Positions 17,810 through 26,187 of a stretch of 64,000 nucleotides of DNA are shown one piece after another. Within the stretch, counting starts at the first letter, position 1, and each line of letters begins with the position of its first letter. The DNA is taken from NCBI GenBank assembly GCA_027494115.1, contig JAOSJL010000001.1:1761926-1825925 (forward strand). The letters are read 5' to 3'. A program made the position numbers and the translations under genes. Under the pieces are notes generated by a model. That model ran no database searches and had not been told where the DNA came from. It was given only the letters and a program-made list of their open reading frames with translations. This stretch comes from Acidimicrobiia bacterium (GTDB lineage Bacteria > Actinomycetota > Acidimicrobiia > IMCC26256 > JAOSJL01).

Positions 17810-18872
17810 GCGGTCTCGCCACCTGGCAGTTGACTGCCGTGTTCCTCGTGTCGGCGGCGGTGCTCGTGCGCTCCGGATTCGACCTCGCCCGGAACGCCGA
17901 CGAGATCGTCGCCCGGACCCGCCTCACGGCCGTGTTCGTGGGTGGCCTCTTCATGGCCGTCGCGACGTCGCTACCCGAAGCAGTGACCGGTGTCGCCGCC
18001 ACCCTCGAGGGTTCGCCCGACCTGGCTGTCGGCGACCTGTTCGGCAGCAGCATGGCCAACATGGCCATTCTCGCCCTCCTCGACCTGGCGTACCGGGGGC
18101 GCGTGTGGCCCTCGGTCGGTCTCGACCACGCGCGGGTCGGGTCCCTGGCGATCGTGCTCACGGGCTTGGCGGTGCTCGGTGTCCTCGATCCGGAGATGCT
18201 CCAGATCGGACCGGTCGGCCTGATGCCCCTCGCCATCGCCGGTATCTACGTCGCCGCCCTGGCGTGGTTCCGCCGGTCGCCGTCGTCGCTGCGGGCGCTC
18301 CGCCCGACCGGCCCGAGCGATCGCCCGGGGAGGGTTCGGGCAACGCTTCGAGCGAGCGGTCGAGCGATCCGAGCGGAGAAACTCGTGGCGCGCCCGGCAA
18401 CCCCGTGGGGAGAGTCGCGCTGCGCTTCGGCCTGGCGGCGCTCGTGATCCTGGTGTCCGCTCCGCTTGTTGCGTCGTCCGCCCGGGAGATCGCGATCCGC
18501 TCAGGTGTTTCGGAGACTGTCGTCGGAGTGGGCCTCCTGGCCATCACGACGTCGCTACCCGAGCTGATCGCCTCGTTCGCCGCTCTTCGAATCGGTGCCT
18601 ACGACCTCGCTGTCGGGAACCTCTTCGGCAGCAACGCGGCGAACATGGCCATGCTGCTCTTCGTCGATCTCGCCTACGGATCGGGTTCGGTCCTCGAGGC
18701 GGTGAGTCCGGCCCAGGCCGTGGCCGGTGTCGGTGCCATCGTGATGATGGCGCTCGCGATCGCGGCGATCGTGCACGGGTCCGAGACCCGCATCTGGCGT
18801 CTGGAGCCCGATGCCGTCGTGCTGCTCCTGGCGTACATCGCACTCTTCCTCGCCGTGGCGAGAGCGGCCTGA
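17806..18872 (+). CDS. Sodium/calcium exchanger (CaCA) family protein, apparent 1-base deletion
   Basis: Two Na_Ca_ex repeats are encoded in two frames. The first has MAVATSLPEAVTGVAATL and GDLFGSSMANMAILALLD; the second ITTSLPELIASFAAL and VGNLFGSNAANMAMLLF, the paired alpha-repeats of CaCA antiporters that exchange Ca2+ for Na+ or H+. They join in the cytoplasmic loop if one G is added to GGGG at 18327-18330, giving about 355 residues. The GTG start overlaps the ATPase stop, so both cation transporters are made from one transcript. Whether it carries Ca2+ is inferred from the repeats and the neighbour. Confidence 0.85.
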
Positions 18873-18938
18873 CGGACGCAGAACGCGCAACCGATCTGCG
18901 GTTCGGAACGTTCGGCGGTGGGTCGGGCGGTCCGGGCC

Positions 18939-18944
18939 TATGCT
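18939..18944 (+). promoter_or_regulatory. Candidate promoter -10 TATGCT
   Basis: TATGCT lies 29 bases before the GTG start at 18974. A G-rich Shine-Dalgarno-like AGCGGGGGAA sits about 6 bases before the start, so this transcript has a short leader. Confidence 0.45.
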
Positions 18945-18973
18945 CTCGCCGTTCCGGATGAGCGGGGGAACTC

Positions 18974-20101
18974 GTGGGCAGCGTCGTCTTGGAGGAGGTC
19001 ACCAAGCGCTTCGGTGACACGGTCGCGGTCGACGATCTCAGCCTCGAAGTCCGCGACGAGGAGTTTCTCGTCCTGGTCGGGCCGTCGGGCTGCGGGAAGT
19101 CAACCGCTCTCCGGATGATCGCCGGTCTCGACGACCCGACCGATGGCGTCGTGCGCATCGACGGACGAATCGTCAACCACGTCGAGCCCAAGGACCGCGA
19201 CGTGGCGATGGTGTTCCAGGACTACGCGCTGTACCCGCACATGACAGTCCGACGGAACGTCGAGTTCCCCCTGCGGACCCGGTCGATGGATCGTGACGAG
19301 CGCCAGCGGGTCGTGACCGAAGCTGCCGAGACACTCGGCCTCGGTGAGTTCCTCGACCGCAAGCCCGCCCAGCTCTCGGGCGGGCAGCGACAGCGTGTCG
19401 CCCTCGCCCGTGCCATCGTGCGGCGACCCGAGGCGTTCCTGATGGACGAGCCCCTCTCCAATCTCGACGCCAAGCTCCGCGTCGCCACACGGACCGAGCT
19501 CGTCGAGCTCCAGCGACGGCTCGGAACGACGGTCGTCTACGTGACCCACGACCAGGTCGAGGCGATGACGATGGGGTCGCGGATCGCGATCCTGAACGAG
19601 GGTGCACTGGAACAGATCGGGCCCCCACCGGAGATCTACCGACGGCCGGCGAGCGTGTTCGTCGCGCGCTTCATCGGGAGCCCACCCATGAACACGGCGG
19701 CGGGCCCGGTCCGCGGTGAACCCGGCGCACTGCGCGTCGTGCTGCCTGGTGGGGAGATCGCGCTGACCCCCCACGACTCGCGGACGGTGGCCGGTTCCGG
19801 GTGCTCCGAGATCGTGGTGGGGATCCGACCCGAGCACGTAACCGTCAATGACGCGAAGGATGGGGCGACGGCAGATGGCGCCGCGGGAGATGCGAGCGGC
19901 ATTCCGGCGTCGGTGCTCAGCGTGGAGGCGCTCGGCTACGAACGCCACGTGATCTGCCGACTCGACGACGGAACCACGATGATCGCCAGGATCTCCACCG
20001 ACGGTCCCGAGCCGCCTGCGCACTCCGCTGTGCGGCTCGGCTTCGACACCGCCAGGCTGCACTTTTTCGATCCGGCGACGACCCGGCGGATCGACGGGTG
20101 A
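18974..20101 (+). CDS. Sugar ABC transporter ATP-binding protein (MalK/UgpC type)
   Basis: A 375-residue ABC ATPase with Walker A GPSGCGKST (residues 36-44), Q-loop MVFQDYALYPHM, signature LSGGQRQRVALARA, Walker B AFLMDEPLSNLDAK and the H-loop VTHDQVEA. A C-terminal TOBE-type domain (about 240-375) is typical of carbohydrate importer subunits (MalK, UgpC, MsmX), which energise uptake and can be shared by several importers. The GTG start has a G-rich ribosome-binding site. It overlaps the following permease gene by 4 bases (GTGA). Confidence 0.93.
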   Translation: MGSVVLEEVTKRFGDTVAVDDLSLEVRDEEFLVLVGPSGCGKSTALRMIAGLDDPTDGVVRIDGRIVNHVEPKDRDVAMVFQDYALYPHMTVRRNVEFPLRTRSMDRDERQRVVTEAAETLGLGEFLDRKPAQLSGGQRQRVALARAIVRRPEAFLMDEPLSNLDAKLRVATRTELVELQRRLGTTVVYVTHDQVEAMTMGSRIAILNEGALEQIGPPPEIYRRPASVFVARFIGSPPMNTAAGPVRGEPGALRVVLPGGEIALTPHDSRTVAGSGCSEIVVGIRPEHVTVNDAKDGATADGAAGDASGIPASVLSVEALGYERHVICRLDDGTTMIARISTDGPEPPAHSAVRLGFDTARLHFFDPATTRRIDG

Positions 20102-21054
20102 CCGCTCTCGCAGAGCCGACGTCGCCGAGCCGGGAGGAGATCCGCGCCTGGATGGAGCGGGCCCGGCGCCGGCGCCGGATGCGCCAGAGCGGTCTCGCCC
20201 TCCTGATGCTCTCCCCGTCGCTCGTGATCTTTGCCGTCTTCGTCTTCTACCCGTTCTTCCGGAACTTCCAGCTCGCCTTCTACCGCACCCCGCCGTTCCC
20301 CGGGCTGCCGAAGCAGTGGGCGGGTGTCGACCAGATCACCGACGTGCTCGGCTCCGCAGCCTTTCGCAACAGCGTCTGGGTCACCGTGAAGTTCGCCGTC
20401 CTCACGGTTCCCGTCGGCATAGCGCTCGGCCTCGTGCTCGCGGTTCTCGCCCACCAGAGGCTGCGGGGGATCACCGTCTACCGGACGATCTTCTCCTCGA
20501 CCGTGGCGACGTCGGTGGCGGTGGCGTCCGTGGTCTTCCTGACCCTCCTCAATCCGCAGATCGGTCTCGTCAACTACTACCTCGGCCGCGAGGGCGCCCA
20601 GAGCCTGCTCCAGGACCCGACATGGGCCCTGCCCATGGTGGCACTGGTCACCATCTGGCAGAACCTCGGATTCACCTTCATCCTCATGAGCGCCGCGCTC
20701 CAGGCCATCCCCGACGAGATGCTCGAGGCGGCCGAGGTCGACGGAGCGGGTCCCACACGACGCTTCCTCCGGGTCACGATTCCCTTGCTCTCGCCGACGA
20801 TCTTCTTCGCGTTCGTCGTAGGCACGATCTCCGCATGGCAGGCGTTCGGGCAGATCGACCTCCTCACACAAGGCGGTCCCGGTGGCAGCCATGGCGCCAC
20901 GAACACGCTGACCTACTTCGTCTTCACCGACTTCTTCGAGCGCCAGAACGAGGGCACCGCCGCGGTGCTCTCCATCGCGCTGTTCTTCATCGTGTTGGGG
21001 CTGACTCTGCTCCAGCTCCGGTACTTCGAGCGGCGGGTGCACTATGAGCGCTGA
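20098..21054 (+). CDS. Sugar ABC transporter permease (MalF/UgpA type)
   Basis: A 318-residue membrane protein with six hydrophobic segments and the ATPase-docking EAA loop EAAEVDGAGPTRRFLRVTIP near residues 215-235. The N-terminal 35 residues are strongly basic and cytoplasmic. This is the usual first permease of CUT1-family sugar importers. GTG start overlaps the end of the ATPase gene; the next permease begins 8 bases before this gene's stop. Confidence 0.9.
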   Translation: MTALAEPTSPSREEIRAWMERARRRRRMRQSGLALLMLSPSLVIFAVFVFYPFFRNFQLAFYRTPPFPGLPKQWAGVDQITDVLGSAAFRNSVWVTVKFAVLTVPVGIALGLVLAVLAHQRLRGITVYRTIFSSTVATSVAVASVVFLTLLNPQIGLVNYYLGREGAQSLLQDPTWALPMVALVTIWQNLGFTFILMSAALQAIPDEMLEAAEVDGAGPTRRFLRVTIPLLSPTIFFAFVVGTISAWQAFGQIDLLTQGGPGGSHGATNTLTYFVFTDFFERQNEGTAAVLSIALFFIVLGLTLLQLRYFERRVHYER

Positions 21055-21961
21055 CACGTCCGCTCTCGATTCCGCGGTTTCCGATGTCGCCACGCAAGTA
21101 TCGGATCCGGTGCAGGAGCGAAGAATCCGCGCGACCCGTCGTCGTCACCGCATCGGTGTCGTTCTCCGCTACACGCTCCTGACGGTGCTCGCCGGGATCG
21201 TGCTGTTCCCCGTCTACATGACGGTGGTGAACTCGCTGCTCCCGGCCGACGTGATCGTCGCCAGGCCACCCACGTTGTGGCCCGAGGTCCGCGAATGGAA
21301 CCACTACGCCACCGCCTGGACCGACGGCCACCTCGGCCTCTATCTGCGAACGAGCATCATCGTGACGGCGATCATCACCGTCGGGCAGGTCGCCACATCG
21401 ATTCTCGCCGCGTACGCGTTCACGTTCCTCGACTTCCCCTTCCGGCGCACGATCTTCGTCGTGTTCCTGGCGACGCTGATGGTTCCGTTCGAGGTCACGA
21501 TCATCACGAACTTCCAGACGATCTCGGACCTCAACTGGCTGAACTCGTATCAGGGGCTGGCGGTCCCGTTCCTGGCCACCGGATTCGGCGCGTTCTTGCT
21601 CCGGCAGTCGTTTCTCACGCTCCCCAGGAGCCTCGAGGAAGCGGCACGTCTCGACGGCTACGGCCACTGGCGCTTCCTCGCCCGGGTCGTCGTGCCGTTG
21701 AGCCGTCCAGCGATCGGCGCTCTGGCGGTGTTCTCGTTCCTCCTGGCGTGGAACCAGTACCTGTGGCCGCTCCTGATCGCCGACGACGAGCAGTACCGGA
21801 CGGTGCAGGTCGGGCTCAAGCAGCTCTCGCAGTCCAACCTGGCAGAGTTCCCCATCACGTTCGCGGGCACGATCCTTGCTGCTCTGCCCCTCTTGATCCT
21901 GCTCCTCGTGTTCTCGAAGCAGCTGGTGCGCGGTCTGACGGCGGGTGCCGTCAAGGGATGA
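21044..21961 (+). CDS. Sugar ABC transporter permease (MalG/UgpE type)
   Basis: A 305-residue membrane protein with about six hydrophobic segments and an EAA loop EEAARLDGYGHWRFL, fitting the second permease of CUT1 sugar importers. It has the usual final helix and short basic tail. The ATG at 21044 lies inside the end of the previous permease gene, so both are translated together and form the membrane channel as a heterodimer. Confidence 0.9.
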   Translation: MSADTSALDSAVSDVATQVSDPVQERRIRATRRRHRIGVVLRYTLLTVLAGIVLFPVYMTVVNSLLPADVIVARPPTLWPEVREWNHYATAWTDGHLGLYLRTSIIVTAIITVGQVATSILAAYAFTFLDFPFRRTIFVVFLATLMVPFEVTIITNFQTISDLNWLNSYQGLAVPFLATGFGAFLLRQSFLTLPRSLEEAARLDGYGHWRFLARVVVPLSRPAIGALAVFSFLLAWNQYLWPLLIADDEQYRTVQVGLKQLSQSNLAEFPITFAGTILAALPLLILLLVFSKQLVRGLTAGAVKG

Positions 21962-21999
21962 GCGTCAGCGCGCGTGCCGTTCCACGGGCGGTGGCGTCG

Positions 22000-22005
22000 T
22001 AGAGT
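22000..22005 (+). promoter_or_regulatory. Candidate promoter -10 TAGAGT
   Basis: TAGAGT lies 29 bases before the binding-protein start at 22035, which has a strong ribosome-binding site GGAGGTGGGG at 22023. It may give the binding protein its own, higher expression than the rest of the importer. Confidence 0.4.
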
Positions 22006-22034
22006 CCGGATGTCGAGACCTCGGAGGTGGGGCC

Positions 22035-23436
22035 ATGATCCGTCGAGTCGTCGGACTGGGATGTCTGCTCGTGTTGGTGGCGACCGCGTGCTCGAGCGGG
22101 GGTGACTCCTCGGGTGACGGCACGGACAGCGCGGGTGGCGTCGATCCTGCCGAGTGCGGACTCGACGCGTTCGAAGCCGCCGACAAGCCGGTCGACATCA
22201 CGTTCTGGCACCAGCTCACCGACTCCAACGAGGAGGCTCTGGTCGCGCTGACCGAGGAGTTCAACACCTCACAGAGCGACGTCGTCGTCGAGCTCGTGGC
22301 CTTCCCCGAGTACGAAGACGTCTTCACGAAGTGGCGCGCCGGGATCGAAGGTGGGGATCTCCCGACCATGGCGGTCATGGAGGAGACGACACTCCAGTCG
22401 ATGGTCGACAGCCGGAGCACCGTGCCGATCCAGGCCTGTGTCGACGCCGACGACTATTCGCTCGACGACTATCTTCCCCAGGCGATCGGCTACTACACGA
22501 CCCAGGACGCGCTGCGCTCGATGCCGTGGCCCGTGTCGAACCCCGTGCTCTTCTACAACAAGACACTGTTCGAGGACGCCGGGCTCGATCCCGAGGTTCC
22601 CCCGCGACCCTCGACGAGGTCCGCGAGTACTCGGAGCAGATCGTCGAGTCGGGAACGGCCAACTACGGAATCGCCCTGCCGACGAAGGACTTCATCAACG
22701 AGTTCTGGTACGCGAAGGGCGACCAGCAGTACGTGAACAACGGGAACGGCCGAGAGGGCAGAGCCACCGCTGCCCAGCTCGACACGGAGTTCGGCCTCGA
22801 GCTCTGGACGTGGTGGAACGACATGGTCGAGTCGGGGTTGGCCCTCGTGACCCCGGCCGCCGGTGGCAACATCGACCATCTCCTCGCTGTCGGCAACCGC
22901 GACGCCGCGATGACCATCGACGGCTCCGCAGCTCTCGGTCCCGCTCTCGACGTGCTCAGCTCCGGCGAGTTCGAGGGTGTCGAACTCGCCGCAGGCGTCC
23001 TTCCGGGGTCGAGGAGGGAGGCGGTGTTCCAGTCGGCGACGGATCTCTTTGGATCTCGGAGGCGGCATCGCCCGAGCAGCGTGGTGCCGCGTGGCAGTAC
23101 ATCAAGTTCCTCTCCGAGCCGGAGCAGCAGGCGGAGCTCCATCTCGCCGGGGGGTACGTGCCCACGCGGCTCTCGGCGATCGACGATCCCGCGGTGCAGG
23201 CCCGCTGGGAGGAGGAGCCGGCGTTCCGCTTCGCCGTCGACCAGCTCGTGGAGAGCGAGACCACACTGGCCACGGTCGGATCGGTGATCGGCGACTACCA
23301 GGGCGTACGCAACGCGGTGACCAAGGCGCTGGAGGGAATGTTGGCCGGCGACCTCACCCCCGAGGAGGCACTCGCACAGGCGCAGCAGGAGGCCGACGCC
23401 GCCATCCAGGAGTACAACGCTCGTATCGGTGAGTAG
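22035..23436 (+). CDS. Sugar ABC transporter substrate-binding lipoprotein, two apparent deletions
   Basis: The protein begins MIRRVVGLGCLLVLVATACSSG: a signal peptide with a lipobox ending in Cys, so it is anchored outside the membrane. The body is a family 1 extracellular solute-binding protein (DITFWHQLTDSNEEAL, MPWPVSNPVLFYNKTLF, later AAWQYIKFLSEPEQQAE and GGYVPTR). Three frames are needed: a G is missing after the C run at 22599-22603, and another from GGGG at 23005-23008. With both restored the product is about 467 residues, a normal length. It should deliver a sugar or glycerol-3-phosphate-like ligand to the adjacent permeases; the ligand is unknown. Confidence 0.88.
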
Positions 23437-23438
23437 CG

Positions 23439-23454
23439 CCGGGTACTCACCCGG
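23439..23454. terminator. Possible bidirectional hairpin between convergent genes
   Basis: CCGGGT (23439-23444), a 4-base loop and ACCCGG (23449-23454) form a perfect 6-bp stem between the stops of the binding protein and the GH1 gene. There is no T run, so this is only a weak terminator candidate. Confidence 0.3.
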
Positions 23455-23472
23455 GCCCGAGCAGCGCGCGCT

Positions 23473-24692
23473 TCAGCTAGCCGACAGAGCGTTCGCGCGG
23501 GCGATACCGCCGAGCCAGTGCGCGCTCGGTTTCGGTCGACGCTCGAACGTCGAGCGATCCACCGCGACGAGCCCGAAGCGCGGGCCGTAGCCGAAGGCCC
23601 ACTCGAAGTTGTCGAGCAGGCTCCAGTACGTGTAGCCGCCGACGTCGATCCCGTCATCGAGGCAGGCGAGAACACCCTCGAGCGCGGAGCGGACGTAGTC
23701 GATGCGACGGTCGTCGTTCTCGTGGGCGATCCCGTTCTCGGTCACGTGAAGCGGCACCTGTTCGCTGACGTCCCAGGCACGACGGATCGTGGCCTCGAGC
23801 GCGTCGGGCCAGAACTCGTAGCCCATGTGCTCGATGACCTCGACACCTTCTTCAGGGCCCATCAGCCCGTCGGGCCCGAAGCGCGCTCGGCTGTAGGCCT
23901 GCACGCCGAGGAAGTCGTCACCGCGCACGGCCTCGAGGTACGGGTCCTCCATCAGCCGTCGGGCCTCGTCGCGCTGTGTGATCGCGGCCTCGTCGTCGTC
24001 GGGGACCGCCCGGTAATCGTCCATCGAGAGAGTCAGACCCACGGGGAAGTCTCCCGGGCCTGCCTTGATGGCGTCGGTGGCGAGGCGGTGGGCGCGTCGG
24101 AAGACGTCACCGACGCGATCCGACTCGGCGGTGTCGGTGTGGCCCGGCGGGAACATGCCCATCGCGTAGCCGATGAACGCCACGACGTTGGGCTCGTTGA
24201 TGGTGCAGGCTCGACCGATCAGGTCGCCGAGCGCTCGCGAGGTCCGCTCACAGAACCGCCCGAACGCATCGGCGGTCGTCGGCTCGGCCCAGCCGCCTCG
24301 GGCGGAGAGCCAGAGGGGAGTCGTGAAGTGGTGGAAGGTCACCACGGGCTCGACGCCGTGTTCGAGGCACGCCGCGCACATGCGCCGGTAGTGATCGAGG
24401 GCGACCGTCGAGAACTCACTCTCGGCGGGCTCGATCCTGCTCCATTCGATGGAGAAGCGGTAGGAGTTGAATCCGAGTTCCGCGAGGAGAGCGATGTCGT
24501 CGCCGAAGCGGTTCCAGTGGTCGCACGCGTCGCCGCTCGGCTCGACACACGGCGAGCCGGCGGCGTGTTCCCAGTCCCACCAGTCGTTGTTGGTGTTGCC
24601 CCCTCGACCTGGTGCGCGGCCGTGGCCGTGCCCCAGCGGAATCCGTCGGGGAATCGTCGGGCTCTCGACTGGCTTGCCGATCGATTCGTCAT
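23473..24692 (-). CDS. GH1 beta-glucosidase, apparent 1-base deletion
   Basis: A glycoside hydrolase family 1 enzyme of about 406 residues. The N-terminal signature FPDGFRWGTATAAHQVEG is followed, in another frame, by VVTFHHFTTPLWL, the acid/base glutamate in CTINEPNV, the nucleophile glutamate in HVTENG and the C-terminal YTYWSLLDNFEWAFGY. One G is missing from the run at 24599-24603 (CCCCC on the plus strand); restoring it joins the halves. The family removes terminal beta-linked glucose or related sugars. No signal peptide, so it acts on imported sugars. A TACGCT hexamer lies 9 bases before the ATG at 24692. Confidence 0.9.
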
Positions 24693-24701
24693 GCCGCGGG
24701 C

Positions 24702-24707
24702 AGCGTA
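24702..24707 (-). promoter_or_regulatory. Candidate leaderless promoter -10 TACGCT for the GH1 gene
   Basis: Read on the minus strand, TACGCT ends 9 bases before the ATG at 24692, with no ribosome-binding site. It diverges from the GH4 promoter about 60 bases away, so one operator could control both. Confidence 0.5.
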
Positions 24708-24763
24708 CAGGCGACAGCTTTCAGGGGGAGTACCTGGCCACACAGGTTCCGTCGATGCCCGGT

Positions 24764-24769
24764 TAGCCT
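24764..24769 (+). promoter_or_regulatory. Candidate leaderless promoter -10 TAGCCT for the GH4 gene
   Basis: TAGCCT ends 6 bases before the GTG start at 24776 and there is no Shine-Dalgarno sequence. It is identical to the hexamer before leuS. Confidence 0.55.
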
Positions 24770-24775
24770 GCGACC

Positions 24776-26182
24776 GTGACGGACACGGAGTCGCGCCCGA
24801 TGCCTCGGCCTCTCGTGGTCACGTTCCTCGGTGCCGGGTCGATGTTCTGCCCCGAGTTGTGCCGCGACGTCATGCAGATCCCGGGCAACGTCGGCGGCGA
24901 GTTCCGCCTCGTCGATACCGACACCGGTCGGCTCGATCTGATGCACCGGCTCATCGAGAAGTTGGCCGTGGAGCTCGGAGCGGTCGGATGGTCCGTCACG
25001 AGCACCGCCGACCGCCGGGACGTCCTCACCGGCACTGACTACGCCATCTGCTGTGTCGAGGTGTCGGGGCTCGACTGCGTGGGCTTCGACAACGACATCC
25101 CGTCGGAGTACGGCGTCGACCAGTGCATCGGCGACACCGTCGGACCCGGTGGTCTCTTCAAAGGCCTCCGCACGATCCCGGTGTTCCTCGACATCCTGCG
25201 CGACATGGCCGAGCTGTGCCCGCAGGCGATCATGCTCAACTACACGAACCCGATGAGCATGATGTGCCTGGCGGCGGCGCGGGCCGTTCCCGACGTGTCG
25301 GTCGTGGGCCTCTGCCACTCGGTGCAGGCCAGTCAGGCGATCCTCTCCGCGCGCCTCGGTGTGCCGCACACGGAACTCGCATGGGCGTGTGCCGGCGTCA
25401 ACCACCTCGCCTGGTTCACCGCGCTGACTCTCGACGGCATCGACCAGTACCCGCGACTGAAGGAACAGGCACGAGCGGAGCTGTACGGCAACCCGGACGA
25501 CTCCGACAACGCGTGGCCCGACGACGTCGGGACCGACCGCGTCCGCAAGGACGTGATGCTGCACTACGGGGCCTTTGTGACGGAGAGCTCGGGGCACCTG
25601 TCGGAGTACGTGCCTCACTACCGCAACCGCGACGAGGGCCGGTCATACCTGGGCGACGCCTACGACGGCGAGTCCCGCTACTACGCCACGAACTGGCCGA
25701 CATGGCGCGCCGAAGCCGACGAGCGGCGCCACAACCTGCTCGACGACAGCCTCGACGACAGCGAGGAGTTCGACCGCGCCCGCGGATGGGAGTACGCGTC
25801 ATGGATCATCGAGGCGCGCGAGAAGGACCAGCCGTTCCGGATCCACGGCAACGTCCCGAACACCGCCCCCGACGGTTCGGGGCGCCTCATCACGAACCTG
25901 CCCGCCGACAGTTGCGTCGAGGTGGCGTGCATGGTGGACCGCCAGGGGATCCGTCCGACCCGGTTCGGTGCACTCCCGCCGCAGATGGCACACGTGTGTG
26001 CTTCGACGATCGCCGTTCACGACCTCGGAGCGACCGCGGCCATTGAGCGCTCGAAGGACGCCGCGGTGCATGCGCTGCTTCTGGACCCGCTGTGCCGGTC
26101 GGTGCTCACGCCACATGAGACGGAGCGGATGACGGCCGACCTCTTCGCCGCAGAAGCCGAGTACCTCCCCGGCTTCATCTGA
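24776..26182 (+). CDS. GH4 NAD-dependent alpha-glycosidase (alpha-galactosidase/glucosidase-like)
   Basis: A 468-residue glycoside hydrolase family 4 protein. It has an N-terminal Rossmann motif (VVTFLGAGSMFCPEL), the metal/substrate region MLNYTNPMSM and the Mn2+-binding Cys-His in GLCHSVQ, plus AGVNHLAWF. GH4 enzymes cleave by an unusual NAD+-dependent oxidation-elimination route and need Mn2+. The CHSVQ form is that of MelA/AglA-like alpha-galactosidases and alpha-glucosidases rather than of phospho-beta-glucosidases; the exact sugar is unknown. It is divergent from the GH1 gene and follows a sugar ABC importer, so all probably serve one oligosaccharide pathway. Leaderless GTG start. Confidence 0.9.
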   Translation: MTDTESRPMPRPLVVTFLGAGSMFCPELCRDVMQIPGNVGGEFRLVDTDTGRLDLMHRLIEKLAVELGAVGWSVTSTADRRDVLTGTDYAICCVEVSGLDCVGFDNDIPSEYGVDQCIGDTVGPGGLFKGLRTIPVFLDILRDMAELCPQAIMLNYTNPMSMMCLAAARAVPDVSVVGLCHSVQASQAILSARLGVPHTELAWACAGVNHLAWFTALTLDGIDQYPRLKEQARAELYGNPDDSDNAWPDDVGTDRVRKDVMLHYGAFVTESSGHLSEYVPHYRNRDEGRSYLGDAYDGESRYYATNWPTWRAEADERRHNLLDDSLDDSEEFDRARGWEYASWIIEAREKDQPFRIHGNVPNTAPDGSGRLITNLPADSCVEVACMVDRQGIRPTRFGALPPQMAHVCASTIAVHDLGATAAIERSKDAAVHALLLDPLCRSVLTPHETERMTADLFAAEAEYLPGFI

Positions 26183-26187
26183 GGCGG

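Noticed and set aside
22035..23436. Real pseudogenisation of the sugar-binding lipoprotein
   Set aside because: Both breaks are single missing bases and the three segments keep perfect family sequence with no other damage, while the rest of the importer is intact.
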